Positions 46,014 through 55,336 of a DNA stretch of 64,000 nt are shown piece by piece (within the stretch, counting starts at the first letter, position 1; every line of letters starts with the position of its first letter). The stretch covers positions 62,001 through 126,000 of the forward strand of contig NZ_JAERSD010000008.1 of the NCBI RefSeq assembly GCF_017912555.1. Reading direction: 5' to 3'. Below the pieces are notes generated by a model. The model was not told where the DNA came from. It searched no databases and saw nothing but the letters and a program-made list of their open reading frames with translations. This stretch comes from Bacillus sp. REN3 (GTDB lineage Bacteria; Bacillota; Bacilli; Bacillales; Cytobacillaceae). The translations under genes and the position numbers were made by a program.

Positions 46014-47318
46014 TTATTCTGTTATTTCTCCGTGTACGAGGATTGGTGCTTCGACGTGCTCACCAGTAACTTTGATATTCTCGTAAAGCTTCTCTTTCAC
46101 TTCGTTCACATCTTCAAAATTACTGTAAATCGTCAGCAGGGATTCTCCCTTTTCAACTTTGTCACCAATCTTCTTCCGAAGCATTAGACCGACAGCAAGG
46201 TCGATTTCCGATTCCTTTGTCGCTCTTCCGGCACCAAGCAGCATGGCCGCAGTACCGACTTCATCAGCAATGATTTCCGATACGTATCCAGCTTCCTTCG
46301 CTTCAAGCTCGAAAGTGTATTTTGCCTGTGGCAGTCTTGTTGGGTCATCTACCACGGAAGCATCGCCGCCTTGTGAACTTAGAAACACTTTGAAAGTCTC
46401 AAGGGCAGTGCCATTCTTGATGACTTCTTCAAGCATTTTGCGTGCTTCATCTAGGGAGCCAGCTTTTCCGGCAAGGAAAACCATATGGCTGCCTAGTGTC
46501 AGGCACAGTTCTGTCAAATCCTCTGGACCTTCCCCTTTCAAGGTATCGATTGCTTCCTTGACTTCAAGCGCGTTGCCAATTGCGTATCCCAGCGGCTGGC
46601 TCATGTCTGAAATGACTGCCATTGTCCTTCGTCCGACGTTATTTCCGATGCGTACCATCGCCTTTGCAAGTTCACGGGAATCTTCAAGCGTCTTCATGAA
46701 AGCGCCAGCGCCAGTCTTCACATCGAGAACGATTGCATCAGCACCTGCAGCGATTTTCTTGCTCATGATTGAACTCGCGATCAAAGGAATGCTATCAACT
46801 GTCGCAGTGACATCCCGAAGTGAATAAAGTTTTTTATCTGCCGGGGTAAGGTTTCCGCTTTGTCCAATGACAGCGATTTTATTTTTATTGACAAGGTTTA
46901 TGAACTCTTCATTGTCTATTTCAACATGGAAGCCTTCTACCGATTCCAGCTTGTCGATTGTTCCGCCTGTGTGTCCAAGGCCGCGGCCAGACATCTTTGC
47001 GACCGGGACACCTACAGCAGCGACAAGCGGCCCAAGTACTAATGTCGTTGTATCGCCTACGCCGCCAGTTGAGTGCTTATCGACTTTGACGCCTTCGATT
47101 TTTGAAAGGTCGATTTGATCACCGGATTCGACCATCGCCATCGTCAAGTCTGCCCGTTCGTTTTCGGACATCCCCTGGAAAAAGATCGCCATTGTCAAGG
47201 CGCTGACCTGATAATCCGGAATTGTCCCTGCAGTATAGCCATCGATGAAAAATTTGATCTCTTCTGTTGTCAATTCATGTCCATCACGTTTTTTTTCAAT
47301 AATGTCAACCATTCGCAT
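46014..47318 (-). CDS. pdp: pyrimidine-nucleoside phosphorylase Pdp
   Basis: 434 aa (B. subtilis 433). Thymidine-phosphorylase fold; [13 protein letters not shown] holds the phosphate-binding segment and [18 protein letters not shown] the pyrimidine site. It cleaves uridine, thymidine and deoxyuridine to base and (deoxy)ribose-1-phosphate. Start 47318 ([10 protein letters not shown]) follows the family start. Last gene of the drm-punA-pdp unit. Confidence 0.96.
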   Translation of the reverse strand: MRMVDIIEKKRDGHELTTEEIKFFIDGYTAGTIPDYQVSALTMAIFFQGMSENERADLTMAMVESGDQIDLSKIEGVKVDKHSTGGVGDTTTLVLGPLVAAVGVPVAKMSGRGLGHTGGTIDKLESVEGFHVEIDNEEFINLVNKNKIAVIGQSGNLTPADKKLYSLRDVTATVDSIPLIASSIMSKKIAAGADAIVLDVKTGAGAFMKTLEDSRELAKAMVRIGNNVGRRTMAVISDMSQPLGYAIGNALEVKEAIDTLKGEGPEDLTELCLTLGSHMVFLAGKAGSLDEARKMLEEVIKNGTALETFKVFLSSQGGDASVVDDPTRLPQAKYTFELEAKEAGYVSEIIADEVGTAAMLLGAGRATKESEIDLAVGLMLRKKIGDKVEKGESLLTIYSNFEDVNEVKEKLYENIKVTGEHVEAPILVHGEITE

Positions 47319-47359
47319 CATTATCACCACTTTTTCATATTTGGCGGGGCAGCTATCTT

Positions 47360-48184
47360 TTACTCTTCCCCAATGGACTTCACAATTTCATTCACCAGCA
47401 GCAAGAAGCTGGATTTCACTTTTTCAGTCGTTTCAATCACTTCGTCATGGCTCAACGGCTGATCAAGAATCCCGGCTGCCATGTTCGAAATGCAGGAGAT
47501 GCCAAGAACCTCGATGCCAGAGTGTTTTGCAACAATGACTTCCGGCACCGTCGACATTCCGACTGCATCGCCGCCCATTGTCCGGATCATCCTCACTTCT
47601 GCCGGAGTTTCATAAACCGGTCCGGGATTTCCGAAGTAAACTCCTTCACGTACGGTGATGTTCTGTTTCACGGCAACGGTTTTAGCCATTTCCCTCAGCT
47701 TCTTTGAATATGCTTCGCTCATATCAGGGAAGCGTACGCCAAAACGTGAATCATTCGGACCAATCAGAGGGTTTGTTCCCATATTATTGATATGGTCAGT
47801 AATGATCATTAAATCTCCCGGCTCAAAGCTTTCGTTCACTCCGCCTGCAGCATTTGTCACTATCAGCTTTCCGATGCCAAGCTCCTTCATTACCCGGACT
47901 GGGAATGTAACCTTTTCCATGCTGTAGCCTTCATAAAAGTGGAACCTGCCTTGCATCGCGATAACTTCGACTCCGCTCAGGCGGCCACTGACAAGCTGTC
48001 CTGCGTGGCCTTCCACCGTCGAAACAGGAAAACCAGGGATTTCGTTGTAAGGAATCTTGACTGGATTTTCGATGTCATCGGCAAGCACGCCGAGGCCGGA
48101 GCCAAGGATCAAGCCTATTGCCGGCTGCCCCTTGATTTTATTTTTTATGAAAGATGCCGCTGTTTCAATTTGATTGTAATCCAT
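47360..48184 (-). CDS. punA: purine-nucleoside phosphorylase PunA (PNP-I)
   Basis: 274 aa trimeric-type PNP with [27 protein letters not shown] and [11 protein letters not shown] motifs. It phosphorolyses guanosine and inosine. AAGGGG 10 nt before 48184 fixes the start; the GTG at 48193 is adjacent to the site. Named pupG in B. subtilis. Confidence 0.94.
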   Translation of the reverse strand: MDYNQIETAASFIKNKIKGQPAIGLILGSGLGVLADDIENPVKIPYNEIPGFPVSTVEGHAGQLVSGRLSGVEVIAMQGRFHFYEGYSMEKVTFPVRVMKELGIGKLIVTNAAGGVNESFEPGDLMIITDHINNMGTNPLIGPNDSRFGVRFPDMSEAYSKKLREMAKTVAVKQNITVREGVYFGNPGPVYETPAEVRMIRTMGGDAVGMSTVPEVIVAKHSGIEVLGISCISNMAAGILDQPLSHDEVIETTEKVKSSFLLLVNEIVKSIGEE

Positions 48185-48196
48185 GAATTTCACCCC

Positions 48197-49378
48197 TTAT
48201 TTCAATTCCTTCAGGAAGCTGGTGCCATAATCAGGCATTTTCACGCTGAAGTTCTCTGCAATGGTAGCGCCAATATCAGCAAATGTCTTTCTAACCGGCA
48301 GTTCTTTGCCTTCTGCCATCCGCTTGGAATATACAAGAAGCGGCACATATTCACGGGTATGGTCAGTTCCGTGATGGACTGGATCGTTCCCATGGTCAGC
48401 GGTGATGATTAAAAGGTCATCCTCACGCATCTTCGAGAAGACTTCAGGCAGGCGCGCATCATATTCTTCAAGCGCTTTTCCATAGCCTTCGGGATCCCGG
48501 CGGTGTCCGAACAATGCATCGAAATCAACAAGATTCAAAAAGCTCAATCCTTTGAAATCCTGGTCGAGCGTCTGGATCAATTTATCCATGCCGTCCATAT
48601 TGGAAATGGTTCGCAGTGAGTCTGTCACACCTTCTCCATCATATATATCGGAAATTTTCCCAATCGCCAATACATCCAGCCCTGCATCCTTCATTTCGTT
48701 CATGACTGTCCTGCCAAAAGGCTTAAGTGCGTAATCATGACGGTTGGATGTACGTTTGAAGTTCCCTGGCTGACCGATGAATGGTCTCGCGATGACTCTT
48801 CCAACCATATACTTTTCATCAAGAGTCAGTTCACGGGCAATCTTGCAGATATTATATAATTCATCGATAGGGATGATTTCTTCATGTGCAGCAATCTGCA
48901 AAACGGAATCTGCAGAAGTATAAACAATCAAAGCACCCGTTTTCATATGTTCTTCGCCAAGTTCCACAAGAATTTCTGTTCCGCTTGCCGGCTTGTTCCC
49001 GATTACTTTCCTTCCTGTGCGCTGTTCAAGTTCGGAAATCAATTCCGCAGGGAATCCTTCTGGAAAGACCTGAAATGGCGTCTGGATATTCAAACCCATG
49101 ATTTCCCAATGTCCTGTCATCGTATCCTTCCCGTTTGAGGCTTCTTCCATTTTCGTATAGTACGCCAGCGGTTTCTTGACAGGATCGATTCCTTTGATTC
49201 CTTCGATGTTGCTCAGCCCAAGCTTGCCCATGTTCGGCATCTTCAGGCCATTCATTTTCTCGGCAATATGCCCAAGTGTATTTGCACCTTTATCGCCAAA
49301 TCGTTCTGCATCCGGTGCTTCCCCAATCCCTACCGAATCCATTACGACCAAAAATACCCTGTTGTATGTAGTTGACAT
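48197..49378 (-). CDS. drm: phosphopentomutase Drm (DeoB)
   Basis: 393 aa, alkaline-phosphatase-superfamily fold with the metal-binding and phosphothreonine motif [11 protein letters not shown] and [20 protein letters not shown]. It converts (deoxy)ribose-1-phosphate to the 5-phosphate, so it feeds products of PunA and Pdp to the pentose phosphate pathway. First gene of the unit. GAGGAGG RBS. Confidence 0.96.
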   Translation of the reverse strand: MSTTYNRVFLVVMDSVGIGEAPDAERFGDKGANTLGHIAEKMNGLKMPNMGKLGLSNIEGIKGIDPVKKPLAYYTKMEEASNGKDTMTGHWEIMGLNIQTPFQVFPEGFPAELISELEQRTGRKVIGNKPASGTEILVELGEEHMKTGALIVYTSADSVLQIAAHEEIIPIDELYNICKIARELTLDEKYMVGRVIARPFIGQPGNFKRTSNRHDYALKPFGRTVMNEMKDAGLDVLAIGKISDIYDGEGVTDSLRTISNMDGMDKLIQTLDQDFKGLSFLNLVDFDALFGHRRDPEGYGKALEEYDARLPEVFSKMREDDLLIITADHGNDPVHHGTDHTREYVPLLVYSKRMAEGKELPVRKTFADIGATIAENFSVKMPDYGTSFLKELK

Positions 49379-49403
49379 ACGATTTTCCTCCTCACCAATT
49401 AAA

Positions 49404-49418
49404 TGAATGCGTTTGCAA
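49404..49418 (-). promoter_or_regulatory. cre site (CcpA) in the drm leader
   Basis: Minus-strand TTGCAAACGCATTCA matches the cre consensus WTGNAANCGNWNNCW at every fixed position. Located 25-40 nt before the drm start and downstream of the promoter, as a roadblock would be. Confidence 0.7.
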
Positions 49419-49477
49419 CTGCAATATCAATTGTATGTTACCCTTTTTGTTCTACGCTAATCTCTAAACTTCTTATA

Positions 49478-49493
49478 TGTCAGAAGTCTGACA
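49478..49493. promoter_or_regulatory. palindromic operator candidate upstream of drm
   Basis: Perfect palindrome TGTCAG-AAGT-CTGACA with AT on both sides. It lies just downstream of the -10, so a bound regulator would block initiation. The form resembles GntR-family sites, but no such regulator is in the window. Confidence 0.5.
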
Positions 49494-49498
49494 TCTTT

Positions 49499-49526
49499 AT
49501 TTTACTAAATTAAAATAAAAACACAA
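49499..49526 (-). promoter_or_regulatory. possible promoter of drm-punA-pdp
   Basis: Minus-strand TTGTGT (49521-49526), 16-nt spacer, TAAAAT (49499-49504). The -35 is weak. Confidence 0.45.
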
Positions 49527-49529
49527 GAA

Positions 49530-49558
49530 AAAAAGCTGGACATTTGGACCAGCTTTTT
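49530..49558 (-). terminator. terminator of xerD
   Basis: 10-bp stem AAAAAGCTGG/CCAGCTTTTT, 9-nt loop, minus-strand T-run; separates xerD from the drm promoter. Confidence 0.88.
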
Positions 49559-49576
49559 GACAATTCTATGAAACAA

Positions 49577-50476
49577 TCACGCTCGTGGATGAAATTTTGT
49601 ATAGACATCCTTTAAACGAGTCTTTGTTACATGTGTATATATTTGCGTGGTGGAGATGTCGGCATGACCCAGCATTTCCTGGACTGCCCGTAAATCGGCC
49701 CCGTTTTCCAGCAAATGGGTCGCAAAGGAGTGCCTGAGTGTGTGAGGTGTCAATTCCTTATGGATCCCCGCCTCCATTGCCAGCCTCTTTAAAATCTTCC
49801 AGAATCCCTGCCTTGTCAAACCTTTTCCATGGTGGTTCAAAAACAAGGACTCATCGCGATGCTTTTTCGAAACGAGCTTCGGCCTGCCCTTCTCAAGATA
49901 CTTCTCAATCGCATCGGAGGCTGTTTTCCCTATCGGGATGATTCGTTCCTTGCTTCCTTTTCCCATGCAGCGGATAAATCCCATCGTCAAATGGACATCT
50001 GATAGCTTCAGGCTGATTAATTCGCTTACCCTGATTCCTGTTGCGTAAAGCATCTCGAGCATCGCTTTATCCCGATATCCGAAATGGTCAGTCAGCTTTG
50101 GGGTCTCGAGCAGCGTCTCCACCTCTTCCATGCTCAGCACTTTTGGCAGGGACCGTTCATGCTGCGGACTTTCAATATGGACAGTCGGGTCATGGTCAAC
50201 CGCCTTTTCCCTGAGCAGGAAATGGTGGAAGGCACGAATCGAAGCAATATGCCTTGCGATTGTTTTGGATGATTTCCCTCCATCCTTCAATTGACCCAAA
50301 AAATGGATAATGTGAGGGCGCTGAACCATATTCAGGCTATCGAGCTTTTCAACCGTTTTCAAATAGGAAATATAGCTATTCAAATCTCGTCTGTATGAAA
50401 CAATCGTATTTTTGGAAAGTCCTTTTTCAACAATTAAAAAGTGAATAAAGTCTTCAAGCCTGTATTCCATATTCAT
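49577..50476 (-). CDS. xerD: site-specific tyrosine recombinase XerD (RipX)
   Basis: 299 aa. N-terminal SAM-like DNA-binding domain (1-85) and catalytic domain with Arg in ATGIRVSEL, Lys in [25 protein letters not shown] (His/Arg), GHADIS and TQIYTH (Tyr). With XerC/CodV it resolves chromosome dimers at dif. Overlaps yqzK. Confidence 0.95.
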   Translation of the reverse strand: MNMEYRLEDFIHFLIVEKGLSKNTIVSYRRDLNSYISYLKTVEKLDSLNMVQRPHIIHFLGQLKDGGKSSKTIARHIASIRAFHHFLLREKAVDHDPTVHIESPQHERSLPKVLSMEEVETLLETPKLTDHFGYRDKAMLEMLYATGIRVSELISLKLSDVHLTMGFIRCMGKGSKERIIPIGKTASDAIEKYLEKGRPKLVSKKHRDESLFLNHHGKGLTRQGFWKILKRLAMEAGIHKELTPHTLRHSFATHLLENGADLRAVQEMLGHADISTTQIYTHVTKTRLKDVYTKFHPRA

Positions 50477-50703
50477 TACTCTCCATTCAAATAAAACAGC
50501 AGCAGCCTGTCAAGCATACTCCCTTCTTCACCGGCAGCATCGCCTGAAACCTTGATGGCCGCCCCTTCTGGTGGGTCATATTTATGATAACTCTCATATT
50601 CTTCATTAATCCACATGATACCATAATAAAATAAGATTGTGCATCCGGTGAATAAGATAAAAACCTTCAAAGTATGTAAAACAAGTCCAAGCCATGTCCT
50701 CAT
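50476..50703 (-). CDS. yqzK: YqzK, DUF4227 small membrane protein
   Basis: 75 aa with one transmembrane helix (about 8-30) and an acidic C-terminal tail ([17 protein letters not shown]). Function unknown, conserved between fur and xerD. Start at ATG 50703 with GGAGGCAGGG upstream; the frame is open to 50907 but the extra part has no homology and overlaps fur. Confidence 0.8.
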   Translation of the reverse strand: MRTWLGLVLHTLKVFILFTGCTILFYYGIMWINEEYESYHKYDPPEGAAIKVSGDAAGEEGSMLDRLLLFYLNGE

Positions 50704-50840
50704 ATTCCCTGCCTCCGTCCCTAATCTGTTACTAACAGGGTATGCCAGCTTGGACAATAAATATACCTGCTTCACCGGGCTTTTTCCGATGGCAAGACTA
50801 TCTTGACTTTTGTTTGAATCAAAGAATCGCAGCCAAAAGA

Positions 50841-50869
50841 AAAACCTTTTCCCGGCGGGAAAAGGTTTT
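50841..50869 (-). terminator. terminator of fur
   Basis: 13-bp stem AAAACCTTTTCCC/GGGAAAAGGTTTT with a GGC loop and TTTTTCTTTT on the minus strand, right after the fur stop at 50874. Confidence 0.88.
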
Positions 50870-50873
50870 GTTA

Positions 50874-51332
50874 TCATTCGGATACAACCGCTTCTTTTTC
50901 CTGGCATCGATGGCAGATACCATGGAAAGTGAGGCGATGGTCTTTTATTTTAAACTTCCAGTCTCTTTCAACGATCTCCTCGACATCTTCAAGCAGGTCA
51001 TCCTGAATTTCATCAACAGCCCCGCATTCAATGCAAACAAGATGGTGATGGAAATGGGCTGCCCCTTCCTGGCGGAGATCATAGCGGGACACACCGTCCC
51101 CAAAATTAATTTTATCGACGATTTTCAATTCCGTCAGCAATTCCAGTGTCCGATAAACGGTCGCCAATCCTATTTCAGGAGATTTTTCTTTTACAAGCAA
51201 ATATACGTCCTCTGCACTTAAGTGATCTTCTTCATGTTCAAGCAACACACGAACAGTAGCCTCGCGCTGCGGTGTCAACTTATAGCTGGACGAATGCAGC
51301 TGTTTCTTGATTCTCTCGATCCTTGTTTCCAT
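50874..51332 (-). CDS. fur: ferric uptake regulator Fur
   Basis: 152 aa. Winged helix with LTPQREATVRVL and GLATVYRTLELL, metal-site HFHHHLVCIECG, and a second cysteine pair GICHRC that forms the structural zinc site. It represses iron uptake when iron is sufficient. Its promoter overlaps a PerR-box-like sequence. Confidence 0.95.
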   Translation of the reverse strand: METRIERIKKQLHSSSYKLTPQREATVRVLLEHEEDHLSAEDVYLLVKEKSPEIGLATVYRTLELLTELKIVDKINFGDGVSRYDLRQEGAAHFHHHLVCIECGAVDEIQDDLLEDVEEIVERDWKFKIKDHRLTFHGICHRCQEKEAVVSE

Positions 51333-51365
51333 TTCGATATCTCACTCCCCTGCCACTGTTCTTAT

Positions 51366-51394
51366 ATTATAACAGGGTAGGGATTGAGAATCAA
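51366..51394 (-). promoter_or_regulatory. SigA promoter of fur
   Basis: Minus-strand TTGATT (51389-51394), 17-nt spacer, TATAAT (51366-51371), 34 nt before the fur start. Confidence 0.7.
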
Positions 51395-51395
51395 A

Positions 51396-51410
51396 ATAAA
51401 ATTATTACAA
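51396..51410. promoter_or_regulatory. PerR-box-like sequence at the fur promoter
   Basis: Minus-strand TTGTAATAATTTTAT, three mismatches to the consensus TTATAATNATTATAA, abutting the -35. PerR control of fur is known in B. subtilis. Confidence 0.45.
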
Positions 51411-51448
51411 ACTAGAAACGATACTTGTTCTTAAATAATAATCATTTT

Positions 51449-52090
51449 TCACTTAACCGAATTGATAACTGCCTTCAGCAATACAGGGGAAAGGTAGGCT
51501 TCAACTGCTGCAGCGACTGCAAGAATCATAATCGCAGAGGCAAAAGTGGCCATGTATCTGAGAAATTGCGGCATGATTGGCTGGCTGATCTTTTTCACGA
51601 ATTGATTGCGGATCATCTTCAGCGAGAAAGTGACCGCCATTGCAGCTGTAATAATAAAGACAGGAATAATAAGGAAGTTCTGCGGCAAGATGGATACGAA
51701 AGAAAGCAAAAATCCATCCCATCCCATCTGGTTTACCAGGAAGCCGACTGTAAAGCCGACAACCATCCCTTTCAGGAACAATAGAACCAGGATGACCGGA
51801 AGGCCGATGATTGACACGCCCAATATCCAGATCAATCCGATGAATTTCCCATTATGCATAAAACTTTGCAGGAAAAGGTCACGGCCCGCTGCCACTTTTC
51901 CCGTAGCTGCCTGTCCAAAAAATTGTGACAGGTAATAGAACAAATCTTCCTTCTGGGTGAAGCTGAGGCTATTAACAATCACAGCGCCAAAAATGACACC
52001 CATCAAAAATAAGACAATGACAAATAAGTAGATTGAGGAATACTCTCGAAAATGGATTGCTGCGATGTCCTGGTACTTTCTTTTCTTCAT
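51449..52090 (-). CDS. spoIIM: stage II sporulation protein M
   Basis: 213 aa with five predicted helices, starting MKKRKYQDIAAIHFREY. SpoIIM recruits SpoIID and SpoIIP to form the DMP engulfment complex in the mother cell. Located between fur and yqxK, as in B. subtilis; RBS AGGAGGAAG. Confidence 0.95.
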   Translation of the reverse strand: MKKRKYQDIAAIHFREYSSIYLFVIVLFLMGVIFGAVIVNSLSFTQKEDLFYYLSQFFGQAATGKVAAGRDLFLQSFMHNGKFIGLIWILGVSIIGLPVILVLLFLKGMVVGFTVGFLVNQMGWDGFLLSFVSILPQNFLIIPVFIITAAMAVTFSLKMIRNQFVKKISQPIMPQFLRYMATFASAIMILAVAAAVEAYLSPVLLKAVINSVK

Positions 52091-52171
52091 TTATTCTTCC
52101 TCCTGCATATTGGTTACTACATTTATATGCCAGGACAAGAATTCTATGACTTGGTGCATTATTTGACCAGG

Positions 52172-52201
52172 AAAAAAATCCAGCCATTTACGGCCGGATT
52201 T
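52172..52201 (-). terminator. terminator of nudF-yqxK
   Basis: AAATCCGGCC/GGCTGGATTT stem with one mismatch and seven T residues on the minus strand; it meets the yqxK stop codon at 52200. Confidence 0.85.
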
Positions 52202-53366
52202 AGCTATCAGCGACTTTTCCGTATTTCCCTCCTCCTCCGGCATGGAAGTCAAGACTGCCCTGCCGTGCTTTATCAATGATTATGGCAATCCTCTCAGGGA
52301 TAACTTTTTTGATTGATTCAAACGGAACAGAGTGGAGAACAGCCATTTCCGTCCCAAAATTGTCGAGCAGCTTCTCCAGCATTTTCGGCCCTAAGCCAGG
52401 TATGAATTCCAAAGGTACCTGATGGACATAAGGTGGCCTGCTGCCTGTTCCTGCCGCTGCAGTTTTAAGTTCCGAAATCCGGTCTGCAACTCCCTTTATC
52501 TTTTTAGAAGACCCGCAATGCAGGCAAATTCCTGACTCCGGGCCGCTGTAGATGAAACATTCAGCGCACACAGTCTGGTGATACTTTCCAAGCTTGGGAT
52601 CGAGACCATAATTCGCCAGGATCCGCCTGCCCCCTTCTTGCTTTAGCGCCAGCTCAAGCTCGCGAAAAGACGCCTCTTCCATCTCTATTTTCTGGTATTC
52701 TCTAGCGATTTTACCCAAGGAGTGCGCATCCGAGTTTGAAAGGAAGGAATAACCGTGCAGTTCTGACAACTGGTCAGCCATCACCGTATCCGCACTCAAT
52801 CCAAGTTCGATGCCATCAATCAGGTTTGGATCAAAAACCTCCGTCAAACTTTGCCTGACTCCTTTTCCGTATAAACTTTTGAAAGGAGTGAATACATGGG
52901 CTGGTATGAACAACCCACCAAGTGACTTGACCTTCTGCTGCAATTCCTTTCCAGATACATAAATTCTTTGTGAACTTAAATGAATATTCTTCAAATGGCG
53001 GGAAAGCCATCGCGAAAATTCCTTCATCGTTTGAAAATATGAAAAAAAACAGAGAACATGTATAGGGCCATTGGTATTTTCATCATTGATTTCCAATTCT
53101 GAACCAAGGATGATATTCATTCCGCCATACATCAACCCGCCTTCCCGATGCTCTTGAAGCTCTCCAGCCTCCATCAGCATTTCCATTTCTTCGAGCACTT
53201 CCGGTGAATGGCTGTCAATGATGCCAATCATGTCAAGTCCTTTATGGTCCCTGGCATGATCGATGATTCGGCTGAATGTCAGTGTCTTGGCTCCGGTAAT
53301 CTTGACGGCCCTTCCGGATTTGGTCCTGCCGATATGGATATGGAGATCTGCGAAATATGCACCCAT
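52200..53366 (-). CDS. yqxK: PHP-domain endonuclease, EndoQ-like YqxK
   Basis: 388 aa. PHP metal-binding motifs FADLHIHIGRT, IGIIDSHSPE, PAHVFTPFK and SNSDAHSLG, a cysteine-rich zinc ribbon CAECFIYSG...CLHCGSS (about residues 270-300), and a C-terminal helix-hairpin-helix IPGLGPKMLEKLL. This is the layout of endonuclease Q, which nicks DNA 5' of deaminated bases in archaea and some bacilli. Start 53366 follows the nudF stop and has GGGAAAG; the open frame upstream overlaps nudF and is not coding. Activity here is inferred. Confidence 0.85.
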   Translation of the reverse strand: MGAYFADLHIHIGRTKSGRAVKITGAKTLTFSRIIDHARDHKGLDMIGIIDSHSPEVLEEMEMLMEAGELQEHREGGLMYGGMNIILGSELEINDENTNGPIHVLCFFSYFQTMKEFSRWLSRHLKNIHLSSQRIYVSGKELQQKVKSLGGLFIPAHVFTPFKSLYGKGVRQSLTEVFDPNLIDGIELGLSADTVMADQLSELHGYSFLSNSDAHSLGKIAREYQKIEMEEASFRELELALKQEGGRRILANYGLDPKLGKYHQTVCAECFIYSGPESGICLHCGSSKKIKGVADRISELKTAAAGTGSRPPYVHQVPLEFIPGLGPKMLEKLLDNFGTEMAVLHSVPFESIKKVIPERIAIIIDKARQGSLDFHAGGGGKYGKVADS

Positions 53367-53367
53367 T

Positions 53368-53919
53368 TTACTTTCCCAGCGCCTTTTGCAGCTGTAGATA
53401 TTGAACTGCATAGATTGTTTTCGCATCATGGATTTTTTGATCCTTTGTGAGCTGTACCGCTTCTTCAAGTGATACTTCCATAAGATTGACAAATTCGTCT
53501 TCATCCGCAGCAGCGGCATTTTCTTTTTTCTCCAATCCAGCCGCCTTATAAATATGGATGATTTCATCAGCAAAACCTGGGGATGTGTAAAATGAGATAA
53601 GATATTCCATCTCTGTACAGCCATATCCGGTTTCCTCTTCCAGTTCCCGCGCAGCGCAAATTTCCGGCTGCTCGCCTGGCTCCAGCTTGCCTGCCGGAAT
53701 TTCAATGATGGTCTTTTCCAGCGCTTTCCTGTATTGTTCAACCATTACAATCTTATTATCTTCCGTGACAGGGATAACAGCGACAGCCCCTGGATGTTTC
53801 ACTATCTCCCTTTTCGACGTATTCCCATTCGGGAGTTCCACTTCATCAATTTGCAGACTGATCACTTTCCCGGAAAAAACTTGCTCCGTTTTTAATGTTC
53901 TTTCTTCCAGCGGTCCCAT
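53368..53919 (-). CDS. nudF: ADP-ribose pyrophosphatase NudF
   Basis: 183 aa Nudix hydrolase. Nudix box begins GKLEPGEQPEICAA and ends RELEEETGYG. It hydrolyses ADP-ribose to AMP and ribose-5-phosphate. Followed directly by yqxK. Confidence 0.93.
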   Translation of the reverse strand: MGPLEERTLKTEQVFSGKVISLQIDEVELPNGNTSKREIVKHPGAVAVIPVTEDNKIVMVEQYRKALEKTIIEIPAGKLEPGEQPEICAARELEEETGYGCTEMEYLISFYTSPGFADEIIHIYKAAGLEKKENAAAADEDEFVNLMEVSLEEAVQLTKDQKIHDAKTIYAVQYLQLQKALGK

Positions 53920-53956
53920 TGCTTCTCACTCCTGTTCTAATCCGATATCCAATGCT

Positions 53957-53964
53957 CATACATT
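53957..53964 (+). promoter_or_regulatory. possible SigE -10 element of mciZ
   Basis: CATACATT fits the SigE -10 (CATACANT) and lies 31 nt before the mciZ start. No convincing -35 is seen at the expected distance. Confidence 0.3.
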
Positions 53965-53994
53965 TTACCATACTTACTTGAAGGGAGCAGGTGG

Positions 53995-54141
53995 ATGAAG
54001 ATATACATTCATGAAAAAGGCGTGGTACTGGCCGGGAAAGCATGGGAAATAAAGCAAAAATTAAAAGAGTATGGGAAACAGCATTGCTATGTGAAGGATT
54101 GGATCAAGCATCCTGCAAAGGCCGGAAGCCGTTCGGATTAG
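53995..54141 (+). CDS. mciZ: mother-cell FtsZ inhibitor MciZ
   Basis: 48 aa: KGVVLAGKAWEIKQKLKEYG followed by YVKDWIKHP is a clear MciZ signature. The B. subtilis protein is 40 aa and caps FtsZ filaments in the mother cell to block a second division. Here eight extra basic/polar residues (AKAGSRSD) extend the C-terminus. Located between nudF and yqkF, as in B. subtilis. AAGGGAG lies before the ATG. Too short for usual detection. Confidence 0.88.
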   Translation: MKIYIHEKGVVLAGKAWEIKQKLKEYGKQHCYVKDWIKHPAKAGSRSD

Positions 54142-54201
54142 TTGAATGCACTCCGTGTTCTTCGTTAGAATGTAATCATCACGAAAGAACGGAGTGATGG
54201 A

Positions 54202-55125
54202 ATGCAAAAAAGGCAACTTGGCAGTTCCGATTTGTTCGTAAGCGAAATTGGGCTTGGCTGCATGTCACTTGGCACGAATGGAGCAAAGGCCGAAGCCATT
54301 ATTGCCGCTGCGCTGGAAGAAGGCATCAACTATTTCGATACCGCAGACTTGTATGATTTCGGCACGAATGAAGAAATTGTCGGGCGCGCGCTCAAAAATG
54401 TCCGTGATCAAGTCGTGCTTGCGACAAAGGCTGGGAATCGCTGGACGGATGCGAAAGACAGCTGGACCTGGGATCCTTCCAAGTCCCATATCAAGGAAGC
54501 TGTAAAAAAGAGCCTCAAAAGACTTGGCACAGACTATATCGACCTTTATCAGCTCCACGGCGGCACCATCGATGACCCGATTGATGAAACGATTGAAGCT
54601 TTCGAAGAGCTGAAAGCAGAAGGATTGATCAAGCACTATGGAATTTCCTCAATCCGCCCGAATGTCATCAGAGAATATGCCCAAAAATCGGATATTGTTT
54701 CCGTGATGATGCAATACAGCATCCTCGACCGCCGACCAGAAGAAGAAGCCTTGCCTTTGTTACGCGATAATCGTATCAGTGTTGTAACAAGAGGGACAGT
54801 CGCCAAAGGATTGCTCAGTGACCACATGCTGGATAAAGCCTCTGAAACTGTAAGGAAAAACGGCTATCTTGACTACACCTTCAAGGAACTCCAGGAAATT
54901 TTGCCAGCATTGAAGGAGAAACTGGCGTCTGATCGGTCTTTGGCAGAAGTCGCAATCCAGTACAACCTGGCGAGCCCTGCTGTAGCTTCCGTGGTAGCGG
55001 GCGCAAGCTCCCCTGCCCAAATCCGGGAAAATGCATTGGCTGCTAGCGGCCATCCGTTGTCTGCAGAAGAAATTGCCTTGATCCGATCGCTGACAAAATC
55101 AAGCCAGTATGATCAGCATAGATAA
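54202..55125 (+). CDS. yqkF: aldo/keto reductase YqkF
   Basis: 307 aa (beta/alpha)8 enzyme. AKR tetrad: Asp and Tyr in FDTADLYDFG, Lys in LATKAGNRW, His in YQLHGGTID. NADPH-dependent carbonyl reduction; the substrate is unknown. A partly self-complementary leader with mciZ's 3' end precedes it. Confidence 0.93.
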   Translation: MQKRQLGSSDLFVSEIGLGCMSLGTNGAKAEAIIAAALEEGINYFDTADLYDFGTNEEIVGRALKNVRDQVVLATKAGNRWTDAKDSWTWDPSKSHIKEAVKKSLKRLGTDYIDLYQLHGGTIDDPIDETIEAFEELKAEGLIKHYGISSIRPNVIREYAQKSDIVSVMMQYSILDRRPEEEALPLLRDNRISVVTRGTVAKGLLSDHMLDKASETVRKNGYLDYTFKELQEILPALKEKLASDRSLAEVAIQYNLASPAVASVVAGASSPAQIRENALAASGHPLSAEEIALIRSLTKSSQYDQHR

Positions 55126-55128
55126 AAA

Positions 55129-55165
55129 AGCCGCCTGGTGAACTTGTCCAGGCGGTCTTCTTGTT
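55129..55165 (+). terminator. terminator of yqkF
   Basis: CCGCCTGG/CCAGGCGG stem, 9-nt loop, then TCTTCTTGTTTT. Nothing is seen between it and 55336. Confidence 0.8.
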
Positions 55166-55336
55166 TTAATTTATATCAGGTATTTAGAAATCACCATCAC
55201 AAACCCTACCCTTTTCTTTAAAAGGCATCAGGACAGCTTTTCATCAAGGGCCTACCTATTAGGGCTGCAGCCGGCCTTGCCAAAATGCGCGATGTTTTAG
55301 CCAATTGCAGGGCGAATTCGTTCCCTCCTCAATTGC

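Noticed and set aside
53369-53741. Longer N-terminus of yqxK
   Set aside because: The extension is nudF read out of frame and lacks homology; the PHP domain starts at the internal ATG with its own site.
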